The position numbers were made by a program, and so were the translations under genes. Of a stretch of DNA of 64,000 bases, positions 24,208 to 33,097 are shown in pieces. Under the pieces are notes generated by a model that saw only the letters and a program-made list of their open reading frames with translations, was not told the DNA's origin and did not search any database. The stretch covers positions 124,001 to 188,000 of the forward strand of contig JACKOK010000005.1 in NCBI GenBank assembly GCA_024234365.1. The letters are read 5' to 3'. The number at the start of each line of letters is the position of its first letter. Positions within the stretch are counted from its first letter, which is position 1. This stretch comes from Pseudomonadales bacterium. Lineage in GTDB: Bacteria; Pseudomonadota; Gammaproteobacteria; Pseudomonadales; Pseudohongiellaceae.

Positions 24208-25287
24208 ATGAGCAGCGACACAGTCAATACACTGGCGGCAGATACCCGGCTTGTACGGGAACACCTGGCTGCGGTTTCTCTTCCCGAAGCCATGGATGCC
24301 GCGCAGATTGCCGACTACAAAACCCGCATCAAGGCATTGCTGAAAGAGAAGGATGCCGTGCTGGTGGCGCATTACTACACCGATGCGCTGTTACAGGAAT
24401 TGGCGGAGGAGAGCGGTGGTTTTATCTCCGACTCTCTTGAGATGGCCCGTTTTGGTCGGGATGCCGCTGCCTCCACTCTGGTGGTGGCCGGGGTTCGCTT
24501 CATGGGGGAAACCGCCTGCATTCTCAGCCCGGACAAGACGGTGCTCATGCCCACGCTGGATGCTACTTGTTCCCTCGATCTTGCCTGCCCGGCAGAGGAT
24601 TTTGACGCGTTCTGCGCCGCGCACCCGGACCGGGAGGTCGTGGTATATGCCAATACCTCGGCGGCGGTGAAGGCGAGGGCGGACTGGGTGGTGACCTCCA
24701 GTATTGCCGTGGACGTGGTCGAGCATCTTGCTGCGCAGGGCAAGAAGATCATCTGGGCGCCAGACAGACATCTGGGGGCATATATCCAGAAGCGGACAGG
24801 GGCGGACATGCTGCTGTGGGATGGCGCCTGTATCGTTCACGAGGAATTCAAGGCCCGCGGCCTGCTGGACCTGAAGGCCCTACATCCTGAAGCGGCGGTG
24901 CTGGCGCACCCGGAATCCCCGGATGCGGTGCTTGAGATTGCGGATGTCATCGGTTCCACCACGCAGATCATACAGGCGGCGATCACGCTGCCGAATGACA
25001 CCTTTATCGTGGCAACCGACAAGGGCATTTTCTACAAGCTGCAGCAATTGGCACCACACAAGCAGTTCCTGGTTGCGCCTACAGCGGGTGACGATGCCAC
25101 CTGCCGCAGTTGCGCCCATTGCCCCTGGATGGCGATGAACTCGCTGGACAGGCTCTATAACACACTGCTTCACGGTAGCAATCGGGTAACGGTGGACCGG
25201 GCGCTGGCCGAAAGGGCCATGGTGCCGCTGCAGCGCATGCTGGATTTCTCAGCACAGCACAAGCTCAAGGTGGCCGGCAAGGCCTGA
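24208..25287 (+). CDS. nadA: Quinolinate synthase NadA
   Basis: NadA condenses iminoaspartate with dihydroxyacetone phosphate to quinolinate in NAD synthesis and carries a 4Fe-4S cluster. From ATG 24208 it has 359 residues. Cluster and active-site blocks are VLVAHYYTDALLQELA (about 50-65), GETACILSPDKTVLMP, and the C-terminal TCRSCAHCPWMAMNSL, which contains C-x2-C-x2-C. An in-frame start 36 bases upstream is possible but not supported by a better ribosome site. It converges on bepA. Confidence 0.95.
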   Translation: MSSDTVNTLAADTRLVREHLAAVSLPEAMDAAQIADYKTRIKALLKEKDAVLVAHYYTDALLQELAEESGGFISDSLEMARFGRDAAASTLVVAGVRFMGETACILSPDKTVLMPTLDATCSLDLACPAEDFDAFCAAHPDREVVVYANTSAAVKARADWVVTSSIAVDVVEHLAAQGKKIIWAPDRHLGAYIQKRTGADMLLWDGACIVHEEFKARGLLDLKALHPEAAVLAHPESPDAVLEIADVIGSTTQIIQAAITLPNDTFIVATDKGIFYKLQQLAPHKQFLVAPTAGDDATCRSCAHCPWMAMNSLDRLYNTLLHGSNRVTVDRALAERAMVPLQRMLDFSAQHKLKVAGKA

Positions 25288-25311
25288 TCGCCAGCAGGGC
25301 TGGCTCCTACG
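25288..25311. repeat. Single REP-like element between nadA and bepA
   Basis: On the minus strand the element reads GTAGGAGCCAGCC...GCTGGCGA, the same frame (GTAGGAGC...GCGA) as the pair at 11861-11923, with its own palindromic core. It begins right after the nadA stop codon. Confidence 0.7.
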
Positions 25312-25330
25312 TTGGTGCTGTTGGAGGTCT

Positions 25331-26785
25331 TTATTGGGTTCGTGTGGCCCGGTCGAGGTTTTCCACATCGCGTGAGCGCTGGCGCAGCTTGGCGATGAGC
25401 GGGCCGTTGTTTTCCTTTTCGGACTCGATGCGCAGGGCGTAGGAGAGCTGCTCCGAGGCACTGCGGAAATCCCCCACCAGAACGAAATACTCTGCCCGTG
25501 CCTGATGCACCTTGCTGACATTTCCCGCCAGGCCCGCCGTCTCTGCAATCTCGTACCACAGACGATGATCCTCGGAACGGTTCACCGCGTGTTTTTCCAG
25601 CACTTTCAGGGCCTCGTCGTACTGACGCGCCGCGATCAGTGCATCTGCATAGGTCATGGTCAGGGCATGATTGTCCGGATTGATGGTCAGGTGACGTTGC
25701 AGAAAATCTGCTGCCTGCCCGGCCTCATTGCTCGCGGTATGGATCTCCGCCTTGGCCACGACATAGGCGATGCGATTGGGTTCTGCGGCCAGCAAGGGTT
25801 CCAGGGCCTCGTGAGCCTGGGTGAACTGCTTGTTTTTCATATAGGCCAGTGCCAGGCCGTAGCGTGCAGCGGCAAGGTCTTCGGTATTGCCAGCGTCCTG
25901 CAGGGCTTTGCTGAACTGATCTACCGAGGTCTGTGCATTGGCCTCGTAATGCAGCTGAGTACGTGTGCGCATGAGGCGGTATTCCAGGCTGGGCTTGCTC
26001 GTCTGGTTGGGGTAGCGCGCCGCGCGGCCACGGGTATCGGCGATACGGGCTTCGGTCACGGGGTGTGACAGCAGGAATTCCGGAGGTCGGGTTCCGAAGC
26101 GGTTCAGCCCGATGAGCCGTTCAAACATGGCGGGCATCTCGTTCGGATCGTAGCCCGCGTCATAGAGTGTGCGGATGCCGACCCGGTCGGCCTCGGCTTC
26201 GTTGTTGCGCGAGAAGCGCAGCTGGTTTTCGATAGCGCGGCCTTGGGCAGCCATGATGGCGGCCTGGCCGGTATTGGCGTCGGAGGTGCCCATGACCACG
26301 ATGCTGGCGAGCAGGGTGGCGAGTTCCGGAATGCGGCGACGCTGGGCGTCCTCGACGCTGCGGGCAAAATGGCGCTGGCTGACGTGGGCCAGCTCGTGGG
26401 ACATCACGGAGAGGAATTCGCCCTCGGTATGAGCATTCAGGAACAGGCCGCCATTGACGCCGATAATGCCGCCGGGTGCTGCAAATGCGTTCAGTTCCGG
26501 GCTGTCGATGATAATAAAGGCCAGCCGGTAATCCTTCAGCTCGCTGTGCAGGGCAAGATTGTGTGTCACGTTGACCAGGTAGTCGTTCAGCAGCGGATCG
26601 TCGATGGTGACACTGCTGCGGCGCACCGAGCGCAGAAATTCGCGCCCCAGGGCATATTCATCATCCAGGGAGATAAGCCCGGAAATCCGGTCGCCCAGAG
26701 AGGGTAACTGCACCTGGGCCTGTGCGGCGTTGGCACCGATCAGGGCGGCACTAATGGTCAGAGCTGTCAGAGTGGATGTGCGCAT
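25331..26785 (-). CDS. bepA: Periplasmic M48 metalloprotease/chaperone BepA
   Basis: BepA watches over outer-membrane protein assembly, degrading stalled LptD and BamA. From the ATG at 26785 it has 484 residues (E. coli 487). A signal peptide ends AQAQ, the zinc motif HExxH is in VMSHELAHVSQRHFA (about 130-144), and the third ligand Glu is in NNEAEADRVGI. A C-terminal tetratricopeptide half covers about 310-470. An extension upstream of 26785 lacks similarity and overlaps the divergent TusA-like gene. Confidence 0.93.
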   Translation of the reverse strand: MRTSTLTALTISAALIGANAAQAQVQLPSLGDRISGLISLDDEYALGREFLRSVRRSSVTIDDPLLNDYLVNVTHNLALHSELKDYRLAFIIIDSPELNAFAAPGGIIGVNGGLFLNAHTEGEFLSVMSHELAHVSQRHFARSVEDAQRRRIPELATLLASIVVMGTSDANTGQAAIMAAQGRAIENQLRFSRNNEAEADRVGIRTLYDAGYDPNEMPAMFERLIGLNRFGTRPPEFLLSHPVTEARIADTRGRAARYPNQTSKPSLEYRLMRTRTQLHYEANAQTSVDQFSKALQDAGNTEDLAAARYGLALAYMKNKQFTQAHEALEPLLAAEPNRIAYVVAKAEIHTASNEAGQAADFLQRHLTINPDNHALTMTYADALIAARQYDEALKVLEKHAVNRSEDHRLWYEIAETAGLAGNVSKVHQARAEYFVLVGDFRSASEQLSYALRIESEKENNGPLIAKLRQRSRDVENLDRATRTQ

Positions 26786-26936
26786 AAGTCTCAAAACTGG
26801 CTGGACTGGCTCCGGCCACTGTAAACCTAAGACCGGAAGCAGTACAAATAATTCCATGAATCTGTTTGTGTCTGTATGGGGGCGGGGCAGGGCAATTGCT
26901 AGGCACCTGTAGCTTTGCTTGCTAGAATGCCGCCCC

Positions 26937-27170
26937 ATGGAAATCAAGGCTGATCAGGAACTCGATGCGAGCGGACTCATGTGTCCGATGCCACTTTTGA
27001 AGGCGAAACTGGCACTGAACTCCCTGCAGCCGATGCAGATTCTCAAGGTGATTGCGACAGACCCCGGTTCCGAACGGGACTTCCATGTTTTCGTGGAGCA
27101 GAGCCGGCACAGCATCCTGGCCTTCGAGAAAGACGACAGTTCCTACCGTTACTGGATTCAGAAAGGCTGA
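26937..27170 (+). CDS. TusA-like sulfur carrier protein
   Basis: A 77-residue protein with the TusA-fold motif GLMCPMPLLKAKLAL (about 13-27), whose Cys carries a persulphide. Gene order bepA-tusA-like-perM equals P. aeruginosa PA1005-PA1006-PA1007 (from memory). PA1006 was linked to molybdenum homeostasis and nitrate respiration, so a role in sulphur supply for molybdopterin enzymes is likelier than tRNA thiolation. That is inference from position. perM follows 6 bases later. Confidence 0.88.
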   Translation: MEIKADQELDASGLMCPMPLLKAKLALNSLQPMQILKVIATDPGSERDFHVFVEQSRHSILAFEKDDSSYRYWIQKG

Positions 27171-27176
27171 TCCCGC

Positions 27177-28268
27177 ATGGCAATGCGACAACTTGTACGC
27201 AGCTTCTTCGATCGTTATTTTCATGACGAAGAAGCGATCATTTTCGTGATTCTGCTGGGGGTGGGCCTGTTTGTACTGGTGACTTTCGGCTCTATTCTTG
27301 CTCCCTTGCTGACGGCGGTGGTAACGGCCTATCTGTTGCAGGGCCTGGTCAACTGGCTGTTGCGCTACAACATTCCCTATATGGTCTCTGTGACCATTGT
27401 CTATGTGCTCTTTGTCAGCCTCTTCGTGCTCAGCCTGCTTTATCTGCTGCCACAGGTCTGGAGCCAGTTCGGACGCTTTATCAACGAGTTGCCACGCTTT
27501 ATCAGTCAAGGGCAGGAGCTGTTGCTGCATCTGCCCGATGCCTACCCCGCACTGGTGTCGGAACAGCAGATTCAGGATCTCATCAGCACCTTGAGGGGAG
27601 ATCTGGCGGTGCTGGGTCAGTTGGTGGTGTCCTATTCCATTTCCAGCATTCCACGGATCTTCAACTGGGGAGTATTCCTGGTGCTGGTTCCCGTGCTGGT
27701 CTTCTTCATGCTCAAGGACAAGACCCTGCTGGTGCGCTGGGTCAGCAATCTGCTGCCGCATAACCGCCCGCTGATGCTGCAGGTGTGGAAGGAGATGGAT
27801 GAGCAGCTGGCCAATTATATTCGCGGCAAGGCGCTTGAGATAATTCTTGTTGGATTAGTGAGTTACGCAACATTCTTTGTGCTTGGTGTTAATTACGCGT
27901 TGCTGTTGTCCGTGCTCGTCGGGTTGTCTGTTGTGGTGCCGTTTATCGGTGTTACCGTGGTCACCTTCCCCGTCATGCTGGTTGCCTATGTGCAGTGGGG
28001 GCTTGGTAGCGAGTTCGTCACCGTTGTGCTGGCCTACGGGGTGATCCAGCTTCTGGACGCGAATGTTGTGGTGCCGGTCATCTTCTCGGAAACCGTGAAC
28101 CTGCATCCGGTTGCCATTCTCAGCGCCGTGCTGTTCTTCGGAGGCATCTGGGGGCTGGCCGGGGTGTTCTTTGCCATTCCGCTGGCGACCTTTATCAAGG
28201 CCATCATCAATGCCTGGCCGGATACCACCCGCAAACCCGTCACAGGCGGCGCACGGCACCCCCAGTAG
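27177..28268 (+). CDS. perM: AI-2E family transporter, PerM type
   Basis: A 363-residue inner-membrane protein with a hydrophobic N-terminal pair (about 22-75), a soluble middle part (about 90-150) and further membrane segments to about 345. The conserved VVPFIGVTVVTFPVMLVA and the ending GGIWGLAGVFFAIPLATFIKA are marks of the AI-2E/PerM family. Members export small molecules or act as sodium antiporters; the substrate here is unknown. Co-transcribed with the TusA-like gene. Confidence 0.88.
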   Translation: MAMRQLVRSFFDRYFHDEEAIIFVILLGVGLFVLVTFGSILAPLLTAVVTAYLLQGLVNWLLRYNIPYMVSVTIVYVLFVSLFVLSLLYLLPQVWSQFGRFINELPRFISQGQELLLHLPDAYPALVSEQQIQDLISTLRGDLAVLGQLVVSYSISSIPRIFNWGVFLVLVPVLVFFMLKDKTLLVRWVSNLLPHNRPLMLQVWKEMDEQLANYIRGKALEIILVGLVSYATFFVLGVNYALLLSVLVGLSVVVPFIGVTVVTFPVMLVAYVQWGLGSEFVTVVLAYGVIQLLDANVVVPVIFSETVNLHPVAILSAVLFFGGIWGLAGVFFAIPLATFIKAIINAWPDTTRKPVTGGARHPQ

Positions 28269-28279
28269 GGGCGCAGATT

Positions 28280-28309
28280 TTGTCGTGTACCGGGCGGATG
28301 TGGTACAGT
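28280..28309 (+). promoter_or_regulatory. Promoter of dapA-bamC
   Basis: TTGTCG (28280-28285), an 18-base spacer and TACAGT (28304-28309). A 7-bp inverted repeat, CGGGCGG (28291-28297) and CCGCCCG (28312-28318), brackets the -10 box and could serve as operator. Confidence 0.5.
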
Positions 28310-28350
28310 CGCCGCCCGACTCAATCTTTCAGGAAAATAGGAAACACCGA

Positions 28351-29235
28351 ATGATTCAAGGCAGTATTGTTGCCATCGTCACCCCCATGACGGCAGAGGG
28401 AGAAATCGATGTTCCGGCGTTTGATCGTCTGATCGAATGGCATGTTGCCAGCGGCACCGATGCCATCGTGGTGGCGGGGACGACCGGCGAATCCCCCACG
28501 CTGTCCGAACAGGAGCATTGTGATCTGATGGCCCACTGTGTGAAGCAGGTGGCGGGGCGAATTCCGGTGATTGCCGGTACCGGCTCCAACTCCACGCGAG
28601 AGGCGATTTATTTCACCGAGGCGGCAAAGCGCTCCGGGGCGGATGCCTGTCTGCTGGTGGTTCCCTATTACAACAAACCCAGCCAGGAAGGCTTGTATCA
28701 ACACTTTAAGAAGATTGCAGAATCTGTTGATATTCCTCAAATTCTTTACAATGTTCCCTCGCGTACCGGCTGTGATATGCAAGCGCAGACCGTGTCGCGC
28801 CTGGCGGATATTCCCAACATCGTCGGCATCAAGGAAGCCAGTGGTGACCTGGATCGTTGCCGCGAGCTGCTCCGCCTGTGCGGCGATCGCATTGATATTC
28901 TCAGCGGTGACGATGCCACGGCCCGGCAGCTGATGCTGGAGGGTGGCAAGGGCAATATTTCCGTCACGGCCAACCTGGTACCGCAGCAGATGCACGAGAT
29001 GTGCAAACGCGCCATCGCGGGGGATGCTCCTGGTGCAGAGGCGATTGATACCCCTCTTGCAGGCCTGCACAGCCAATTGTTTGTCGAGGGCAATCCTGTC
29101 CCGGTGAAATGGGCCATGGCGCAGATGGGGCTGATTCAGCCCGCACTTCGTCTGCCGCTGGTGGAACTGAATCCCGCTTTCAGAGTCCCATTGACAGATG
29201 CCATGCGTGCCGCAGGCATCAGCATTCCTAATTGA
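28351..29235 (+). CDS. dapA: 4-hydroxy-tetrahydrodipicolinate synthase
   Basis: DapA condenses pyruvate with aspartate semialdehyde, the first step of the lysine/diaminopimelate branch. The 294-residue TIM barrel has the TTGESPTL block (about 44-51), the catalytic Tyr in ILYNVPSRTGCD (about 131-142) and the Schiff-base Lys in IVGIKEASGDL (about 157-167). The ATG at 28351 gives the family length. bamC follows 29 bases downstream, as in E. coli (dapA-nlpB). Confidence 0.97.
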   Translation: MIQGSIVAIVTPMTAEGEIDVPAFDRLIEWHVASGTDAIVVAGTTGESPTLSEQEHCDLMAHCVKQVAGRIPVIAGTGSNSTREAIYFTEAAKRSGADACLLVVPYYNKPSQEGLYQHFKKIAESVDIPQILYNVPSRTGCDMQAQTVSRLADIPNIVGIKEASGDLDRCRELLRLCGDRIDILSGDDATARQLMLEGGKGNISVTANLVPQQMHEMCKRAIAGDAPGAEAIDTPLAGLHSQLFVEGNPVPVKWAMAQMGLIQPALRLPLVELNPAFRVPLTDAMRAAGISIPN

Positions 29236-29264
29236 CGTCCGTTGCAGCAGGCGGGAGAGGCATT

Positions 29265-30311
29265 ATGCAGGCTTTCAAACCAGTAGTTCTGAGCGTCCTG
29301 GCGACGAGTATTCTCAGCGGGTGTTCCTACCTGACAGGTGACGAGGGCTATTTCCGCGATCGGCAGGGGGATTATCTGGTATCCCCGGATATCGAGCCCA
29401 TGGAGATTCCCGCTGAACTGGACAATTACACGCTGGACACCGCCTATGTGATACCGGAGGCCCTGCCGGATGGTGGTAGCTATTTCCTCGAACCTCCAGC
29501 CCCGCATGGTCTGGACAGCAATATCCGTGAGGGCGTGGTGGTGCAGCGTTTTGGTGAGCGGCGCTGGATCGTCATCGGTGCCGAGCCCGGTCAGGTCTGG
29601 CCGCGTATGCGAGATTACTGGTCCACGGCCCAGATTCGTCTGGCCTCGGAGGACCCGATACGTGCCGTCATGGAAACGGTCTGGCTGGGTGAGGAGGGGC
29701 AGCGCAACAAATACCAGGTGCGTATTGAGCCCGGCCTGCACGCCGGCAACTCCGAGATTTACGTCACCCAGGTCTCCGAGAGCTATATCGAAGACCCGGA
29801 TGCGGCCATCGACTGGCCGGAAAACTCGGCCAGCCAGGAGCTGGAATACGCCATGCTGGACGATATTTCCCAATACCTGGCCGACCGTACCGACCTTTAT
29901 CGGGCCTCATCCGTATCGCTTCTGGCCGGCAGCATCGAGGCTGAGAGCAAAGCCAATATCATGCCGAGCGCCAATGGCGACATGCTGCGCATTCGCATCG
30001 ATTTCGACCGCGCCTGGTCCCTGGTGAACCAGGCCCTGGGTAATGCCGATATTCTGCTGGCGGACAGCAATCGCGACGAAGGGGTCTTCACCGTGCGCTA
30101 TGCGGGCGATGATGAGGACCAGGAGCGTCCGGGATTCTTCCGCCGCATGTTCGGGGCTGACGTAAAGTCTCCGGAGGAATATCCCAGTTTTACCCTGCGC
30201 ATTTCCGAGGAAGAGGGGGGCGTGGTGATTACTGCGGAACCGCTCAGCGAGGATGCGACACTGGAATTGCGCAACCTGCTGGTGCGCGCGGTACACCGTA
30301 ACCTGGTCTGA
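29265..30311 (+). CDS. bamC: Outer-membrane assembly lipoprotein BamC
   Basis: BamC is an accessory lipoprotein of the BAM complex that inserts outer-membrane proteins. The 348-residue protein has a lipobox LSGC (Cys at about 19), the long unstructured N-terminal segment that wraps BamD, and two helix-grip domains (about 95-210 and 235-345). GAGAGG precedes the ATG at 29265. purC, which often follows in this cluster, is not here. Confidence 0.9.
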   Translation: MQAFKPVVLSVLATSILSGCSYLTGDEGYFRDRQGDYLVSPDIEPMEIPAELDNYTLDTAYVIPEALPDGGSYFLEPPAPHGLDSNIREGVVVQRFGERRWIVIGAEPGQVWPRMRDYWSTAQIRLASEDPIRAVMETVWLGEEGQRNKYQVRIEPGLHAGNSEIYVTQVSESYIEDPDAAIDWPENSASQELEYAMLDDISQYLADRTDLYRASSVSLLAGSIEAESKANIMPSANGDMLRIRIDFDRAWSLVNQALGNADILLADSNRDEGVFTVRYAGDDEDQERPGFFRRMFGADVKSPEEYPSFTLRISEEEGGVVITAEPLSEDATLELRNLLVRAVHRNLV

Positions 30312-30368
30312 TCCTGCCGGTGCAGACGCCAGCCAGGCGCTGCTGCCGGCACTGGAGTGCCCCCTCTC

Positions 30369-31754
30369 ATGTCAATGACACCAGAGAATATTGCCCTGCT
30401 GGCCATTGCCTCGCTCCTGGGCCTCGTTTCCCTTCTGCAATATCTGCGTCGTCCCCGCGACCTCAGTGGTCAGCTTGCCGTGCTCGAGGAGCGTCTGAGC
30501 GCTCGCCAGGATGAGCTGGAGACGAAGTCAGCACGGGTTCAGGCGCTGGAGCAGGAGCTGGGCGAGCTGGGGGAGGCCGGGATACGCCTGCGTGAGCAGA
30601 TTGCCCAGTTGCAGACCTCGCTTAGTCAGGAGCGTCGGCAGACAGAGGAAAAACTGGCGCTGCTGCAGGACTCCCGCGAGCAGATGAGCCTGCAGTTCAA
30701 GGCGCTGGCCAGTGAGATTCTGGAGGACAAGAGCCGCCGTTTCACGGACAGCAACCGCGAGAATATCAACCAGATACTCAAGCCCCTGAGCGAGAAGATC
30801 CAGTCTTTCGAGAAACGGGTGGAGGAAACTTACGATCGCGAATCCAAGGAGCGTTTCTCTCTGACTAACGAGATCCGCAGCCTGCAGGAGCTGAACGTCC
30901 GCATCAGTGAAGACGCCGTCAACCTCACCAATGCCCTCAAGGGCGAGAGCAAGACCCAGGGAACCTGGGGTGAGGTAATCCTGGAGACCATTCTGGAGAA
31001 GTCCGGCCTGGTCAAGGGGCGTGAATACCAGGTACAGGTCAATCTGAAGGACGAGGAGGGGAGTCGTCTGCAGCCGGATGTCATCGTGCACCTGCCGGAG
31101 AACAAACAGATCGTGATCGACGCCAAGGTGTCCCTGAAGGCCTACGAGGCCTATTGTTCGGAGGACGATCCGGAGCGTCGCGCCGTGTTGCTGCGTGATC
31201 ATGTGCAGTCCGTGCGCAGCCACATCCGTTCGCTCAGCAGCAAGGATTACCAGAACCTGAAATCCCTGCAGTCCCTCGATTTCGTGCTGCTCTTCATGCC
31301 CGTGGAGCCCGCGTTCTCCGTTGCCGTGCAGGCGGACGGGGAGATGTTCACCGATGCCTTCGAGAAGAACATCATCCTGGTGGGACCGTCCACGCTGCTG
31401 GCCACGCTGCGCGCCATACGCAATATCTGGCGTCACGAGCAGCAGAATCAGAATGCCATCGAGATTGCTCATTCCGCGGGTTTGCTCTATGACAAGTTTG
31501 TCGCTTTCGCGGCAGATCTGGAGGAGATCGGCAGCCGTCTCGACGCCACCCGCAAGAGCTATGACAAGGCACATAACAAGCTGGCCTCCGGTCGTGGCAA
31601 TCTGGTCAGCCGCACGGAAAAACTGCGTCAGCTGGGTGCCCGGGCGAGCAAGAGGCACAACGAGGCATTATTGGCCAGAGCGGCCCTTGATGAGCCGTCC
31701 CTGGAGTCTCCCGATGCCTCGAATAATGATGATGAAAGTGAAGTAACAGAATGA
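30369..31754 (+). CDS. rmuC: DNA recombination protein RmuC
   Basis: A 461-residue protein with an N-terminal membrane anchor (IALLAIASLLGLVSLL), a coiled coil over about 30-130, and the RmuC nuclease-like domain, seen in GESKTQGTWGEVILETILEKSGL and the PDVIVHLPENKQIVIDAKVSL block, whose D-x-K is of the PD-(D/E)XK type. It limits inversions at short inverted repeats. Two ATGs (30369, 30375) and a GTG (30357) are possible starts. It overlaps miaE by ATGA. Confidence 0.92.
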   Translation: MSMTPENIALLAIASLLGLVSLLQYLRRPRDLSGQLAVLEERLSARQDELETKSARVQALEQELGELGEAGIRLREQIAQLQTSLSQERRQTEEKLALLQDSREQMSLQFKALASEILEDKSRRFTDSNRENINQILKPLSEKIQSFEKRVEETYDRESKERFSLTNEIRSLQELNVRISEDAVNLTNALKGESKTQGTWGEVILETILEKSGLVKGREYQVQVNLKDEEGSRLQPDVIVHLPENKQIVIDAKVSLKAYEAYCSEDDPERRAVLLRDHVQSVRSHIRSLSSKDYQNLKSLQSLDFVLLFMPVEPAFSVAVQADGEMFTDAFEKNIILVGPSTLLATLRAIRNIWRHEQQNQNAIEIAHSAGLLYDKFVAFAADLEEIGSRLDATRKSYDKAHNKLASGRGNLVSRTEKLRQLGARASKRHNEALLARAALDEPSLESPDASNNDDESEVTE

Positions 31755-32362
31755 TTTCAAATGAAATAAAGGAGTTTCTTGCCTGCGAAACTCCCGCTGC
31801 CTGGCTGGAGGCCGCCCTGCGCAATCAGGACACGCTGCTGATTGATCACGCCAATTGCGAGAAGAAGGCGGCGGCAACGGCCATGAGCCTGCTGTACCGC
31901 TATTCCGAGCACACCGAGCTACTGCGCAAGATGTCGCAACTGGCCCGGGAGGAACTGCTGCACTTCGAGCAGGTGGTCAACCTCATGGCTGAGCGTAATA
32001 TCGCCTATATCCACCTGGGGCCGGCCCGCTATGCCAGCGGCCTGCGCGAGCATTTACGCAAGGACGGCAAGCATGTGCTGGTGGATACGCTGATCGTGGG
32101 CGCCTTCGTGGAGGCCCGCTCCTGTGAGCGTTTTGCCCGTCTTGTGCCCCTGCTGGACCCGGTGCTGGCAAAGTTCTACCGCAGCCTGCTGCGCTCGGAG
32201 TCGCGCCATTACGAGGATTATCTTGCCCTGGCCGCCCTCTACAGCGAGGAGGACATCACCTCCCATGTGCAGCGCTTCCGTGAGATCGAGCGTGCGTTGA
32301 TCGAGAGCCCGGACCCCCAGTTCCGCTTCCACAGCGGCGTGCCGGTGGCCTCTGCTGCCTGA
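31751..32362 (+). CDS. miaE: tRNA-(ms2io6A)-hydroxylase MiaE
   Basis: MiaE is a ferritin-like diiron enzyme that hydroxylates the isopentenyl side chain at tRNA position 37. The 203 residues carry the diiron ligands in LIDHANCEKKAAATA (Glu), AREELLHFEQV (E-x2-H) and a second half with FVEARSCERFARL and ESRHYEDYLAL. It overlaps rmuC, so the two are translationally coupled. Confidence 0.93.
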   Translation: MISNEIKEFLACETPAAWLEAALRNQDTLLIDHANCEKKAAATAMSLLYRYSEHTELLRKMSQLAREELLHFEQVVNLMAERNIAYIHLGPARYASGLREHLRKDGKHVLVDTLIVGAFVEARSCERFARLVPLLDPVLAKFYRSLLRSESRHYEDYLALAALYSEEDITSHVQRFREIERALIESPDPQFRFHSGVPVASAA

Positions 32363-32364
32363 TC

Positions 32365-32907
32365 CTAGTCTTCGCAGCGTGCGGGACGCCGCAGATTGTC
32401 GCCAAGGCGTGCCTCCAGCCCATCCAGCTGGGCACAGGAAATCTGCTCGTTGCCAGCCAGCGAGGCCGAGGTCAGCGAGTTGAGCGCGCTCAGCGGGGAG
32501 ATATCCCGCAGCCGGTTATCGCTCAGGCTGACCGAACTCAGGCGGCGCAGAGGCGCCAAGGGGGCGATGCTGGTGAGGTGATTGTTGCTCAGGTCCAGAA
32601 ACTGCAGTGCGCGCAGTGCGCCGATGCCCTCGATATTGCCGATATCCCACCCCGAACATGACAGCACCGTGATGCTCTCCACGGTGGTATCGGGCTGTTG
32701 CAACGCGAAATTCACGCAGCCCTGCAGGCCCGGATCATCGAAGCGATACGCGCTGGCATTGGGGCGCTGATCAATAATGGTCTGGTTGTTGATGCTGACA
32801 GCATAGCGCTGGGAGCAGGCACTGGTGACAAGCCCCAGGAGCAGTAGGCCGAGCAGTCGGAAACGCGGGTTTGTATTCAAGGTGGACTCCCTGTTCTGTT
32901 GCTTCAT
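32365..32907 (-). CDS. Lipoprotein with leucine-rich repeats
   Basis: A 180-residue lipoprotein: signal segment LLGLLLLGLVTSAC with the lipid Cys near residue 31. The second half has three internalin-like repeats of about 20 residues (LRALQFLDLSNNHLTSI; LRRLSSVSLSDNRLRDI; LNSLTSASLAGNEQISC), framed by two cysteines that may cap the solenoid. Probably an envelope protein that binds another protein. It converges on miaE with 2 bases between stops. No more specific family is recognised. Confidence 0.8.
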   Translation of the reverse strand: MKQQNRESTLNTNPRFRLLGLLLLGLVTSACSQRYAVSINNQTIIDQRPNASAYRFDDPGLQGCVNFALQQPDTTVESITVLSCSGWDIGNIEGIGALRALQFLDLSNNHLTSIAPLAPLRRLSSVSLSDNRLRDISPLSALNSLTSASLAGNEQISCAQLDGLEARLGDNLRRPARCED

Positions 32908-33097
32908 GCTAGCAGAGATGGGAACGTGGCTACAGTGCGCTTTGCCTGTGTCAACGTCCTGTCGGTGCTGTAGAAATTCAGCAGCAGTCCAGTTAGTATG
33001 CGAAGCCCTGAGCCGGGACTTTTTCCTTTGCTGTCCGCAGTGAGTGCATCAGCCCCCCGAACCCATATTCGAAAACCATCAATTGAAGGACATCACC

